Shown here piece by piece: positions 7,845 to 15,202 of a stretch of 64,000 nt of DNA (position 1 is its first letter; every line of letters begins with the position of its first letter). This DNA is from Streptomyces neyagawaensis (lineage in GTDB: Bacteria > Actinomycetota > Actinomycetes > Streptomycetales > Streptomycetaceae): NCBI RefSeq assembly GCF_023516595.1, contig NZ_JAMGBG010000057.1, forward strand, positions 1 to 64,000, in the 5' to 3' direction. Position numbers and translations under genes: made by a program. A model generated the notes under the pieces. The model saw only the letters and a list, made by a program, of their open reading frames with translations, made no database searches and had not been told where the DNA came from.

Positions 7845-9035
7845 ATGAAGGCAGTGACATGGCAGGGCAGGCGGGACGTACGCGTCGAGACCGTGCCCGA
7901 CCCGACGATCCAGGAGCCGACGGACGCGGTCATCCGCATCACCTCCACCGGGCTGTGCGGCTCCGATCTGCACCTCTACGAGGTGCTCACACCGTTCATG
8001 ACGCCGGGCGACATCCTCGGTCATGAACCCATGGGCATCGTCGAGGAGGTCGGTGCCGGAGTACCGGACCTCGCGGCGGGCGACCGGGTGGTGGTGCCGT
8101 TCCAGATCGCCTGCGGCAACTGCTGGATGTGCCTCACCGGGCTGCCCACCCAGTGCGAGACCACCCAGTGCACCGCCGAGGGCATGGGCGCGGCCCTCTT
8201 CGGCTACACCCGGCTGTACGGCGCGGTGCCGGGCGCCCAGGCCGAGTACCTGCGGGTCCCGCAGGCCCAGTTCGGGCCGATCAAGGTGCCGGAAGGCCCG
8301 CCCGACGACCGGTTCGTCTACCTCTCCGACGTGCTCCCCACCGCCTGGCAGGCAGTCGAGTACGCGCACATCCCGCCCGGTGGCAGCGTCGCCGTGCTCG
8401 GTCTGGGGCCCATCGGCGACATGGCCTGCCGGGTCGCCCGGGTACGCGGCGCCGAGCAGGTGTTCGGTGTGGACCTGGTGCCCGAGCGACTGCGCCGGGC
8501 CCGCGCACGCGGCGTCGAGACGTACGACCTCAGGGACTTCGACAGCCAGAAGGAACTCGTGGCCGCGATCCGCGACCGCACGGCCGGGCGCGGCCCCGAC
8601 TCCGTGATCGACGCCGTCGGCACCGAGGCCCACGGCAGCGCGGCGGCCAAGCTCGCCCAGACCGCGGCCGGCCTGCTGCCCCGCACCATCGGCGCCAAGT
8701 TCGCGGAACATCTCAGCGTCGACCGGCTCGCCGCCCTGCACACCGCCATCGAGCTGGTGCGGCGCGGCGGCACCATCTCCATCTCCGGGGTGTACGGAGG
8801 CACCGCCGACCCCATGCCGCTGCTCACCATGTTCGACAAGCAGATTCAGCTGTGCATGGGCCAGGCCAACGTCCGCACCTGGAGTGACGACATCCTGCCC
8901 CTCCTCACCGACGAGGACCCGCTGGGTGTCGACGACTTCGCCACCCACCGCATGCCGCTCTCCGAGGCACCGCACGCCTACGAGATGTTCCAGCGGAAGG
9001 ACGACGGCGTGGTGAAGGTACTGCTGGAGCCGTGA
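7845..9035 (+). CDS. zinc-dependent alcohol dehydrogenase (formaldehyde-dehydrogenase-like)
   Basis: Medium-chain dehydrogenase/reductase of 396 residues. Catalytic-zinc residues are in CGSDLH and GHEPMG. The four-cysteine structural-zinc loop is CGNCWMCLTGLPTQC. The NAD(P) Rossmann motif is LGLGPIGDMA near residue 188. The extra segment around AAKLAQTAAG-LLPRTIGAKFAEHL is the insertion seen in glutathione-independent formaldehyde dehydrogenase-like enzymes, so that subfamily is likely. The true substrate cannot be read from sequence. The gene is monocistronic, and its last codon begins a 24-bp tandem duplication. Confidence 0.85.
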   Translation: MKAVTWQGRRDVRVETVPDPTIQEPTDAVIRITSTGLCGSDLHLYEVLTPFMTPGDILGHEPMGIVEEVGAGVPDLAAGDRVVVPFQIACGNCWMCLTGLPTQCETTQCTAEGMGAALFGYTRLYGAVPGAQAEYLRVPQAQFGPIKVPEGPPDDRFVYLSDVLPTAWQAVEYAHIPPGGSVAVLGLGPIGDMACRVARVRGAEQVFGVDLVPERLRRARARGVETYDLRDFDSQKELVAAIRDRTAGRGPDSVIDAVGTEAHGSAAAKLAQTAAGLLPRTIGAKFAEHLSVDRLAALHTAIELVRRGGTISISGVYGGTADPMPLLTMFDKQIQLCMGQANVRTWSDDILPLLTDEDPLGVDDFATHRMPLSEAPHAYEMFQRKDDGVVKVLLEP

Positions 9036-9077
9036 GCGAACCTGAGGTCCCGGCCGTGAGCGAACCTGAGGTCCCGT
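9030..9077. repeat. 24-bp tandem duplication across a stop codon
   Basis: Two nearly identical 24-bp units (CCGTGAGCGAACCTGAGGTC then CCGG or CCGT) lie head to tail at 9030-9053 and 9054-9077. The first unit contains the last Pro codon and the TGA stop of the dehydrogenase gene. Confidence 0.9.
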
Positions 9078-9092
9078 CCGGAGGGTGTGGCG

Positions 9093-10157
9093 CTACGGGC
9101 CGAGGATCTCCGCCAGGTCGTAGTTCACCGGCTCCTCCAGCTGGGCGTAGGTGCAGCTCTCGGGGGTGCGGTCCGGGCGCCAGCGGCGGAAGCGGGCCGT
9201 GTGGCGGAAGCGGACGCCGTTCTCCATGTGGTCGTACGCCACCTCGGCGACCCGGTCGGGCCGCAGCGGCACCCAGGACAGGTCCTTCTTCCCCGACCAG
9301 CGGCTCGGCGCGCCCGGCAGCCGCGCGGTCTCATGAGCCGCCTCGTCGGCCCACGCGGCCCAGGGGTGCTCCCGGACGTCCGGCATCCGCGACGGCTCCA
9401 GCTCGGTCACCAGCTCGGCCCGCCGCTTCATGGGAAACGCGGCGGACACCCCCACGTGCTGGAGGGTGCCCCCGTCGTCGTACAGGCCGAGCAGCAGGGA
9501 ACCGACGACGGGTCCGCTCTTGTGCAGCCGGTACCCGGCGACCACCACGTCCGCCGTCCGCTCGTGCTTGATCTTGAACATGGCCCGCTCGTCCTGGCGG
9601 TAGCGCAGATCGAGCGGCTTGGCGATGACCCCGTCCAGGCCCGCGCCCTCGTACTGCTCGAACCACCGCTCGGCCACCTCGCGGTCCGTGGTCGCCGGGG
9701 CGAGATGGACGGGGGCCGTCACACCGGCCAGGGCGCGTTCGAGGAGCGCGCGCCGGTCGGTCAGCGGGACGTCGGTCAGGGACTCGTCGTTCAGGGCGAG
9801 CAGGTCGAAGGCGACGAAGGAGGCGGGCTGGGTGCCGGCCAGCATTCGGACACGGGAGTCCGCGGGGTGGATGCGCTCGGTGAGCGCGTCGAAGTCGAGG
9901 CGGCCCTCCCGGACGATCACGATCTCGCCGTCCATCACGCACCGCTGCGGCAACCGCTCCGCGAGCGACTCCACCAGCTCCGGGAAGTACCTGGTCAGCG
10001 TCTTGCCCGTACGGCTGCCCAGCTCCACCTCGGGTCCGTCGCGGAACACGATCGCCCGGAAACCGTCCCACTTCGCCTCGTAGTGCATGTGCGGCGGGAT
10101 CTTCGCCATGGACTTGGCGAGCATCGGCTTCACGGGCGGCATCACCGGCAGATCCAT
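9093..10157 (-). CDS. ATP-dependent DNA ligase (LigC/LigD-ligase type)
   Basis: ATP-dependent DNA ligase of 354 residues. The nucleotidyltransferase motif I is EAKWDGFRAI with the adenylated Lys near residue 29. Motif III is FVAFDLLAL, and motif IV is LDGVIAKPLDLRY, which includes the conserved EG/DGVIAK core. The C-terminal OB-fold is recognisable from VVAGYRLHKSGPVVGSLLLGLY. Such stand-alone ligases take part in end joining or base-excision-type repair in actinobacteria. It is divergent from a LigD-type polymerase gene 73 bases away, which supports a shared repair role. No Ku gene is in the window. Confidence 0.9.
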   Translation of the reverse strand: MDLPVMPPVKPMLAKSMAKIPPHMHYEAKWDGFRAIVFRDGPEVELGSRTGKTLTRYFPELVESLAERLPQRCVMDGEIVIVREGRLDFDALTERIHPADSRVRMLAGTQPASFVAFDLLALNDESLTDVPLTDRRALLERALAGVTAPVHLAPATTDREVAERWFEQYEGAGLDGVIAKPLDLRYRQDERAMFKIKHERTADVVVAGYRLHKSGPVVGSLLLGLYDDGGTLQHVGVSAAFPMKRRAELVTELEPSRMPDVREHPWAAWADEAAHETARLPGAPSRWSGKKDLSWVPLRPDRVAEVAYDHMENGVRFRHTARFRRWRPDRTPESCTYAQLEEPVNYDLAEILGP

Positions 10158-10230
10158 GCTCTGATTCTGCGACCCCGCGCGGGGATTCGCCCGGTATGCG
10201 GCATGCGTCGCCTCCGCCTACCGTGGCCGC

Positions 10231-11241
10231 ATGGCTGATGCGGTGGAGTTGGAGGTGGCGGGCCGGACGGTGCGGCTGTCCAGCCCTGACAAGGTGTTCT
10301 TCCCGGAGCGCGGTTTCACGAAGCTGGACCTCGCCCGGTACTACATCGCCGTCGGCCCCGGCATCCTGCGGGCCCTGCGCAACCGGCCCACGACCCTGGA
10401 GCGCTACCCGGAGGGGGTGACCGGCGAGAACTTCTTCCAGAAGCGGGCCCCGAAGAACATGCCCGACTGGATCCCCACCGCCCACATCACCTTCCCCAGT
10501 GGCCGCAGCGCCGACGAGATGTGCCCGACCGAGGTCGGGGCCGTCGTCTGGGCCGCGCAGTTCGGCACGCTCACCTTCCATCCGTGGCCGGTCCGGCGCG
10601 ACGACGTCGACCACCCCGACGAACTCCGCCTCGACCTCGATCCGCAACCCGGCACCGACTACGCCGACGCCGTCCGCGCCGCCCACGAGCTGCGTTCCGT
10701 CCTCCATGACTACGGCGACCTGCGCGGCTGGCCGAAGACCTCCGGCGGACGCGGCCTGCATGTGTTCGTCCCGATCGCCCCGCACTGGACGTTCACCCAG
10801 GTCAGACGGGCCGCGATTGCCGCCGCCCGGGAACTGGAACGCCGGATGCCGGACCAGGTGACCACGGCGTGGTGGAAGGAGGAGCGGGGCGAGAAGATCT
10901 TCATCGACTACAACCAGACCGCCCGTGACCGCACCATCGCCTCCGCCTACTCCGTACGGCCCCGCCCGCACGCCCCCGTCTCCGCGCCCCTCACCTGGGA
11001 CGAGGTGGGCTCCGCCGTGCCCCGCGACTTCGACCTCGCCACGATGCCGGTGCGCTACGCCGAACGCGGCGACGTCCACGCCGACATGGACGACCACGCG
11101 TACTCGCTGGAGGCGCTGCTCGAACTGGCCGCACGCGACGAGCACGACCACGGTCTGGGCGACCTGCCGTATCCGCCGGAGTACCCGAAGATGCCGGGCG
11201 AGCCGAAGAGGGTGCAGCCGAGCCGAGCGAAGAAGGGGTGA
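10231..11241 (+). CDS. LigD-type DNA polymerase/primase domain protein
   Basis: Stand-alone archaeo-eukaryotic primase-like polymerase (PolDom) of 336 residues, as found in the N-terminal part of bacterial LigD. Visible hallmarks are LSSPDKVFFPE near the N-terminus, RYPEGVTGENFFQKR, the metal-binding LRLDLDPQPG (D-x-D), TSGGRGLHVFVPI, and FIDYNQTARDRTIASAYSVRP. It probably adds nucleotides at broken ends during non-homologous end joining. The 73-bp divergent arrangement with the DNA ligase gene suggests a split LigD system. Confidence 0.92.
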   Translation: MADAVELEVAGRTVRLSSPDKVFFPERGFTKLDLARYYIAVGPGILRALRNRPTTLERYPEGVTGENFFQKRAPKNMPDWIPTAHITFPSGRSADEMCPTEVGAVVWAAQFGTLTFHPWPVRRDDVDHPDELRLDLDPQPGTDYADAVRAAHELRSVLHDYGDLRGWPKTSGGRGLHVFVPIAPHWTFTQVRRAAIAAARELERRMPDQVTTAWWKEERGEKIFIDYNQTARDRTIASAYSVRPRPHAPVSAPLTWDEVGSAVPRDFDLATMPVRYAERGDVHADMDDHAYSLEALLELAARDEHDHGLGDLPYPPEYPKMPGEPKRVQPSRAKKG

Positions 11242-11249
11242 CCCGCGAC

Positions 11250-11876
11250 TTACCGGCCATTCCGGAACTCTTCGAGCGAGGTCACGCTGCTTGGTTCGGG
11301 ACCGTGGGCGGCGGGGGTCTGACGCAGGGCGGCGGCGACAAGCCCTTCGAGGGGCTCGCGCGGCACTTCGCCGCCACACACCAGTCGGTCGAAGACCAGC
11401 CCGTCGATGCAGGTCAGCAGGGTGTGGGTACGGTTCTCCACATCCGGCACGCCCTGATGGTCGAGGAACAGTCGGACGGCCTCGCGGCCGGCGTTCTCGC
11501 GGGGGATGAGGATCTCGCGCAGTTCGGGGTCCCGCACGCTCTCGACGGCACAGGCGTAACGGGCGAGCGAGCGGCGGCGGCCCTCGCCGGTGAGTCGCTG
11601 TCGGGTGAGCAACACCATGCCGTCTACCAGTTCCTCGACCGTGCGGATGGGCGGGAGATGCTCGGCCATCGTTTGCAGTTCCTCCTGGTCGAGTTGGACC
11701 AGGCGTCTGACGAGTCCGGTGAGCAGCGCGGCCCGGGTGCGAAAGTACGCCGACGTGGTACCGGGCGGCAGGGCCGCCCTACGGTCGACCGCCCGGTGGG
11801 TCAGGCCGCGGATCCCTTCGTCGGCGAGTACGTCGAGAGCCGCGTCCGCGAGGAGGGTGCGTCGATCCGAAGCCAT
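11250..11876 (-). CDS. TetR-family regulator of the adjacent monooxygenase
   Basis: A 208-residue TetR-family repressor. The N-terminal helix-turn-helix is in LADAALDVLADEGIRGLTHRAVDRRAALPPGTTSAYF, with the typical Y-F after the recognition helix. The C-terminal ligand domain is not assignable. It is divergent from a FAD-dependent monooxygenase gene, and the 73-bp space between them carries two copies of a perfect palindromic box. That pattern fits repression of both genes by this protein, with a substrate-like inducer. Confidence 0.85.
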   Translation of the reverse strand: MASDRRTLLADAALDVLADEGIRGLTHRAVDRRAALPPGTTSAYFRTRAALLTGLVRRLVQLDQEELQTMAEHLPPIRTVEELVDGMVLLTRQRLTGEGRRRSLARYACAVESVRDPELREILIPRENAGREAVRLFLDHQGVPDVENRTHTLLTCIDGLVFDRLVCGGEVPREPLEGLVAAALRQTPAAHGPEPSSVTSLEEFRNGR

Positions 11877-11882
11877 GGCTCC

Positions 11883-11934
11883 TTTCTACACCTGTAGAGC
11901 CTCGGATAGGGTGATCCTTCTACAGATGTAGAAG
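11883..11934. promoter_or_regulatory. two 18-bp palindromic TetR operator boxes
   Basis: Box 1 at 11883-11900 (TCTACA-CC-TGTAGA core) and box 2 at 11917-11934 (CTTCTACA-GA-TGTAGAAG, perfect) are spaced 34 bp start to start. They fill the divergent region between the tetR and monooxygenase starts. Each box faces one of the two start codons. Confidence 0.8.
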
Positions 11935-11949
11935 CGCTGGGGGTTCGGC

Positions 11950-13107
11950 ATGGGTGGCACGGCAGTGGTGGTCGGAGGGGGCATCGGCGGGCTGGCCGCG
12001 GCGATCGGCCTGCGCCGCATCGGATGGGACGTGACGGTCGTGGAGCGCGCGTCCGTGCTTGAGGACGCGGGGGCGGGCATTTCACTGGCCGCCAACGGCG
12101 TGCGGGCACTTGACGAACTCGGCGTCGGCGATGCGGTGCGGGACGCCTCGCGCGGCCAGTACAGAGGCGGCACCCGCACCCCGGAGGGTGGTTGGCTGGC
12201 CCGGATGGACGGCGCGGCGCTGGAGAAAGCGGTGGGCACGCCGATCATGGGCATCCCCCGCTCCACCTTGCACCGGCTGCTTCGCGAGGCCCTGCCCGCC
12301 GAGGCGCTGCTGATCGGTGCCGAGGCCGACTCGGTCCGGCAGATCGGCCCCGGGACGGTTCGAGTCGTCTGCGGCGACACGGTCCTGAACGCCGATCTGG
12401 TGGTGGCGGCCGACGGCATCGGCAGCAAGGTGCGCGGCCTTCTCCTCCCGGCCCACCCCGGCCCGGTCTACAGCGGCTCGACGGTGCTGCGCGCCATCAC
12501 CGAGCAGGTGGTCGAACTGCGCACCGACTTCGAGCTGACCTGGGGGCAGGGGGCCGAGTTCGGGCACATCGCCCTTCTCGGCGGGCGGGCCGAGTGGCAC
12601 GCCGTCCTCAACCTGCCCGCCGGGACACGGTTCGCCGACCCGCTGGCCGAACTGCGTCGACGGTTCCGCCACTGGCACGACCCGATCCCCGCGCTGTTCG
12701 ACGCGACCCGGCCCGCCGCCGTGCTCCACCACGACGTCAACGAAATCCGCACCCCGCTCCCCTCGTACAAGGTCGGCCGGATCGCGCTCCTCGGCGACGC
12801 GGCACACGCGATGACCCCCAACCTCGGACAGGGCGCCTGCCAGGCGCTGGAGGACGCGGTCACATTGGCCGCCGCGCTCACCACCGAGCCCACCGTCGAA
12901 GCCGCGCTCACCCGCTACGACGCCGAGCGCCGGCCGCGCAGCCAGGCGGTCGCGCGCGCTGCCCGGCAGGCCGGGCGGATGGGCCAGCAGCTCTCCCACC
13001 CGCTGGCCGTCACCCTGCGCAACACGGCAATGCGGCTGACGCCCTCCCACCTCGCGACCCGCTTGATCCTTCGACACCACGCCTGGGTCCCACCCCAACT
13101 GAACTGA
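11950..13107 (+). CDS. FAD-dependent monooxygenase (PHBH-fold)
   Basis: Flavoprotein aromatic hydroxylase-like enzyme of 385 residues. It has the N-terminal FAD Rossmann GGGIGGLAAAIGL, followed by the ERA strand end. The DG motif is VVAADGIGSKVR around residue 155. The second FAD motif is GRIALLGDAAHAMTPNLGQGACQALEDAVTLA around residue 275. The family oxidises aromatic or polyphenolic compounds, or degrades antibiotics such as tetracyclines. The substrate is unknown, although control by the divergent TetR protein suggests a detoxification or catabolic role. Confidence 0.88.
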   Translation: MGGTAVVVGGGIGGLAAAIGLRRIGWDVTVVERASVLEDAGAGISLAANGVRALDELGVGDAVRDASRGQYRGGTRTPEGGWLARMDGAALEKAVGTPIMGIPRSTLHRLLREALPAEALLIGAEADSVRQIGPGTVRVVCGDTVLNADLVVAADGIGSKVRGLLLPAHPGPVYSGSTVLRAITEQVVELRTDFELTWGQGAEFGHIALLGGRAEWHAVLNLPAGTRFADPLAELRRRFRHWHDPIPALFDATRPAAVLHHDVNEIRTPLPSYKVGRIALLGDAAHAMTPNLGQGACQALEDAVTLAAALTTEPTVEAALTRYDAERRPRSQAVARAARQAGRMGQQLSHPLAVTLRNTAMRLTPSHLATRLILRHHAWVPPQLN

Positions 13108-13280
13108 TCCGATTCGCGCCCCCGCCGACTCGCTACCAGAGGTCCTCCCCGCCCCCGAGCGGCAAAACGATCAGTTGGGCGGCCGGCGCTCGAGCCCCGG
13201 CCTGCCCAGAGGCCCCGAGCCCGTCATCGCCGCCTCGACCAAGGGGGCGGCGTCTCTCCCGGCGGGCGTCGAACGCCGTA

Positions 13281-13928
13281 CTAGCCGGTGGCGTAGTCGG
13301 CGAGGGCGGGTTCCAGCAGGTCGAAGACCTGGGCCGCCTCGGCGGTGATGGTCCGGGCGATCCGCTCGCCGGGGTGGCCGGCGAGAGTCAGCTCCTGGAT
13401 GCGCTGGAACAGCGTGCGGTGCGCGCTGCCCAGCACTTCGGCGACGGTCCGGACGGTGATGTCGTCGGGGTCGGCGCCGGTGGCCTCGGCGAGCGCCCGG
13501 GCGAGGTGCTGTGCCCGCTGGTCGTGGAGGCCGCGGACGCACGAGCTCAGGGTGGGGCTGCCGGCGATCATGCGGGCGAACTCCTGCCCGGAGAACCCGG
13601 CGACCGGGTCCTGGGCTGCGACGGAGTCGGCGAAGGCCCGGCGCAGTGCGGCCAGCGCGGATTCCCCCGGTTGCCGCGCGTCCACGGCTCGGGCCAGCGA
13701 GGTGGCGAACCGGTCCTGATGGTCCAGCGCCAGGTCTTCCTTGCGGGGGAAGTAGTTCGTGACGGTCTTCTTGGCGACGCGGGCGGCGGCGGCGATCTCG
13801 GCGATGGTCGTCTGCTCGAAGCCCTGGGCGATGAACAGCCGTGTCGCGTGATCGGAGATGAGCTGCCGGGTCTCCTGCTTCTTGGTCTCTCGAAGCCCGG
13901 CCTTGAGAGGCGGCACCTGGGTAGCCAT
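13281..13928 (-). CDS. TetR-family regulator of the adjacent VOC gene
   Basis: A 215-residue TetR-family protein. Its helix-turn-helix is ATRLFIAQGFEQTTIAEIAAAARVAKKTVTNYFPRKEDL in two adjoining parts. The upstream region has a palindrome and a direct repeat. The gene is divergent from a small VOC protein and a RibD-like reductase, which are its likely targets. The 173 bases between its stop and the convergent monooxygenase gene hold no clear gene. Confidence 0.85.
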   Translation of the reverse strand: MATQVPPLKAGLRETKKQETRQLISDHATRLFIAQGFEQTTIAEIAAAARVAKKTVTNYFPRKEDLALDHQDRFATSLARAVDARQPGESALAALRRAFADSVAAQDPVAGFSGQEFARMIAGSPTLSSCVRGLHDQRAQHLARALAEATGADPDDITVRTVAEVLGSAHRTLFQRIQELTLAGHPGERIARTITAEAAQVFDLLEPALADYATG

Positions 13929-13959
13929 GGCGGAATCTTACCCCTGTGGCATTTTTGTG

Positions 13960-14007
13960 TTGACGTCAAGAATGGTCATGGGTAAGTTTACGTCGGTAGT
14001 AAGTTTA
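13960..14007. promoter_or_regulatory. candidate operators between tetR and VOC gene
   Basis: A perfect 10-bp palindrome TTGACGTCAA (13960-13969) and a direct repeat GTAAGTTTA (13982-13990 and 13999-14007, 17-bp spacing, each followed by CGTCG or TGTCG) lie in the 139-bp divergent region. They probably bind the TetR protein and mark the promoters. Confidence 0.5.
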
Positions 14008-14067
14008 TGTCGATTAGATGGATGGGGGCGGGTGGCGTGTCCGTCTCCACCGCATCCAGGGAGTCTT

Positions 14068-14457
14068 GTGCAGTTCACCTCCTCCACCGTCTCGCTGACC
14101 GTGGACGACATCACCCGTTCGCAGGAGTTCTTCACCGCCCACCTGGGCTACGCCGTCCGGCACGCCGCCGACGGCTTCGTGTCCCTGTCGCACGACGACG
14201 CGGTCGACGTCGTCCTGCTCGCCCGCGGGATCGAGGTGCTGCCGCCCGAGCAGCGTGACCAGCGCGTCAGTGGTCTGATCCTGGCCTTCACCGTCGCCTC
14301 CGGTCTGGCGGACGAGGAGAAGCGGCTGCGTGAGGCCGGGGTCCGGATCACCATGCCGTTGCGCGAGGAGCCGTGGGGCGAGCGCCTGTTCCAGGTCACC
14401 GACCCCAACGGGGTGATCATCCAGTTCGTCGAGTGGGCTGCCGCCGAGCACGGCTGA
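14068..14457 (+). CDS. VOC-family (glyoxalase-fold) protein
   Basis: A 129-residue single vicinal-oxygen-chelate domain. It begins FTSSTVSLTVDDITRSQEFF and ends with FQVTDPNGVIIQFVEW, both typical of glyoxalase, dioxygenase and resistance proteins. The GTG at 14068 was chosen because AGGGAG lies just upstream; the longer open frame crosses the regulator's promoter. It is probably co-regulated with the downstream RibD-like reductase by the divergent TetR protein. The reaction cannot be named. Confidence 0.8.
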   Translation: MQFTSSTVSLTVDDITRSQEFFTAHLGYAVRHAADGFVSLSHDDAVDVVLLARGIEVLPPEQRDQRVSGLILAFTVASGLADEEKRLREAGVRITMPLREEPWGERLFQVTDPNGVIIQFVEWAAAEHG

Positions 14458-14574
14458 CCCCGAGCGCGGCTGGCCCGAGCCGGCGGCGCTCCCGCAGCCG
14501 GTTCGGCTGGGACGCCCTCGATCCGCCCTCCGTGCACCACCGTTGTCCGGCCACCGATCCAGAAGGAATCCTTC

Positions 14575-15165
14575 GTGCGCAAGCTCGTGTACTACATCGC
14601 CTCCACCCTCGACGGCTTCATCGCCGGGCCCGACGGCGCCGACCCCACGGGACCTGACGGTTTCTGGCCCGTCACCGGCGACTATGTGCAGTACCTCGCC
14701 GCGGAGTACCCCGAGACCCTGCCCGCCCCGGCGAGGAAGGCTCTGTCCATCGAGGCCGAGGGCACCCACTTCGACACCGTCCTCGAAGGACGCAAGACCT
14801 ATGAGATCGGCCTCAAGGCCGGGATCGCCGACGCCTACCCCCACCTGCGGCACCTGGTCTTCTCCACCACCATGACCGAGAGCCCCGACCCGGCCGTGGA
14901 GCTGGTCACGAGTGACCCGGTGGCGAAGGTGCGGGAGCTGAAGCAGGAGGACGGCAAGGACCTCTGGCTGATCGGCGGCGGCGAACTCGCGGGCGTCCTG
15001 TACGACGAGATCGACCAACTGATCGTCAAACTGGGCCCCTTGACCATAGGCACCGGGATCCCTCTCTTCGGCCGCTCGGCCGCCTTCGATCCGCGCGTCT
15101 GGAACCTGACGGACCACGTCGTCCTGGAGGGCGGGGCGGCGTTCCTCACTTACACCCGCGGCTGA
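14575..15165 (+). CDS. dihydrofolate-reductase-like (RibD C-terminal domain) protein
   Basis: A 196-residue protein of the DHFR/RibD C-terminal superfamily. It starts RKLVYYIASTLDGFIAGPDG, the usual opening for this family, and contains FDTVLEGRKTYEIG and LWLIGGGELAG, the NADPH-binding glycine-rich loop. The GTG start has AGAAGGA upstream. Such proteins are NADPH-dependent reductases of mostly unknown substrate. It lies 117 bases after the VOC gene, with the same strand and likely control. Confidence 0.85.
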   Translation: MRKLVYYIASTLDGFIAGPDGADPTGPDGFWPVTGDYVQYLAAEYPETLPAPARKALSIEAEGTHFDTVLEGRKTYEIGLKAGIADAYPHLRHLVFSTTMTESPDPAVELVTSDPVAKVRELKQEDGKDLWLIGGGELAGVLYDEIDQLIVKLGPLTIGTGIPLFGRSAAFDPRVWNLTDHVVLEGGAAFLTYTRG

Positions 15166-15202
15166 GGACGGTTCGACCAGGCCGACGGGTCCGCCCGCGA
15201 CC

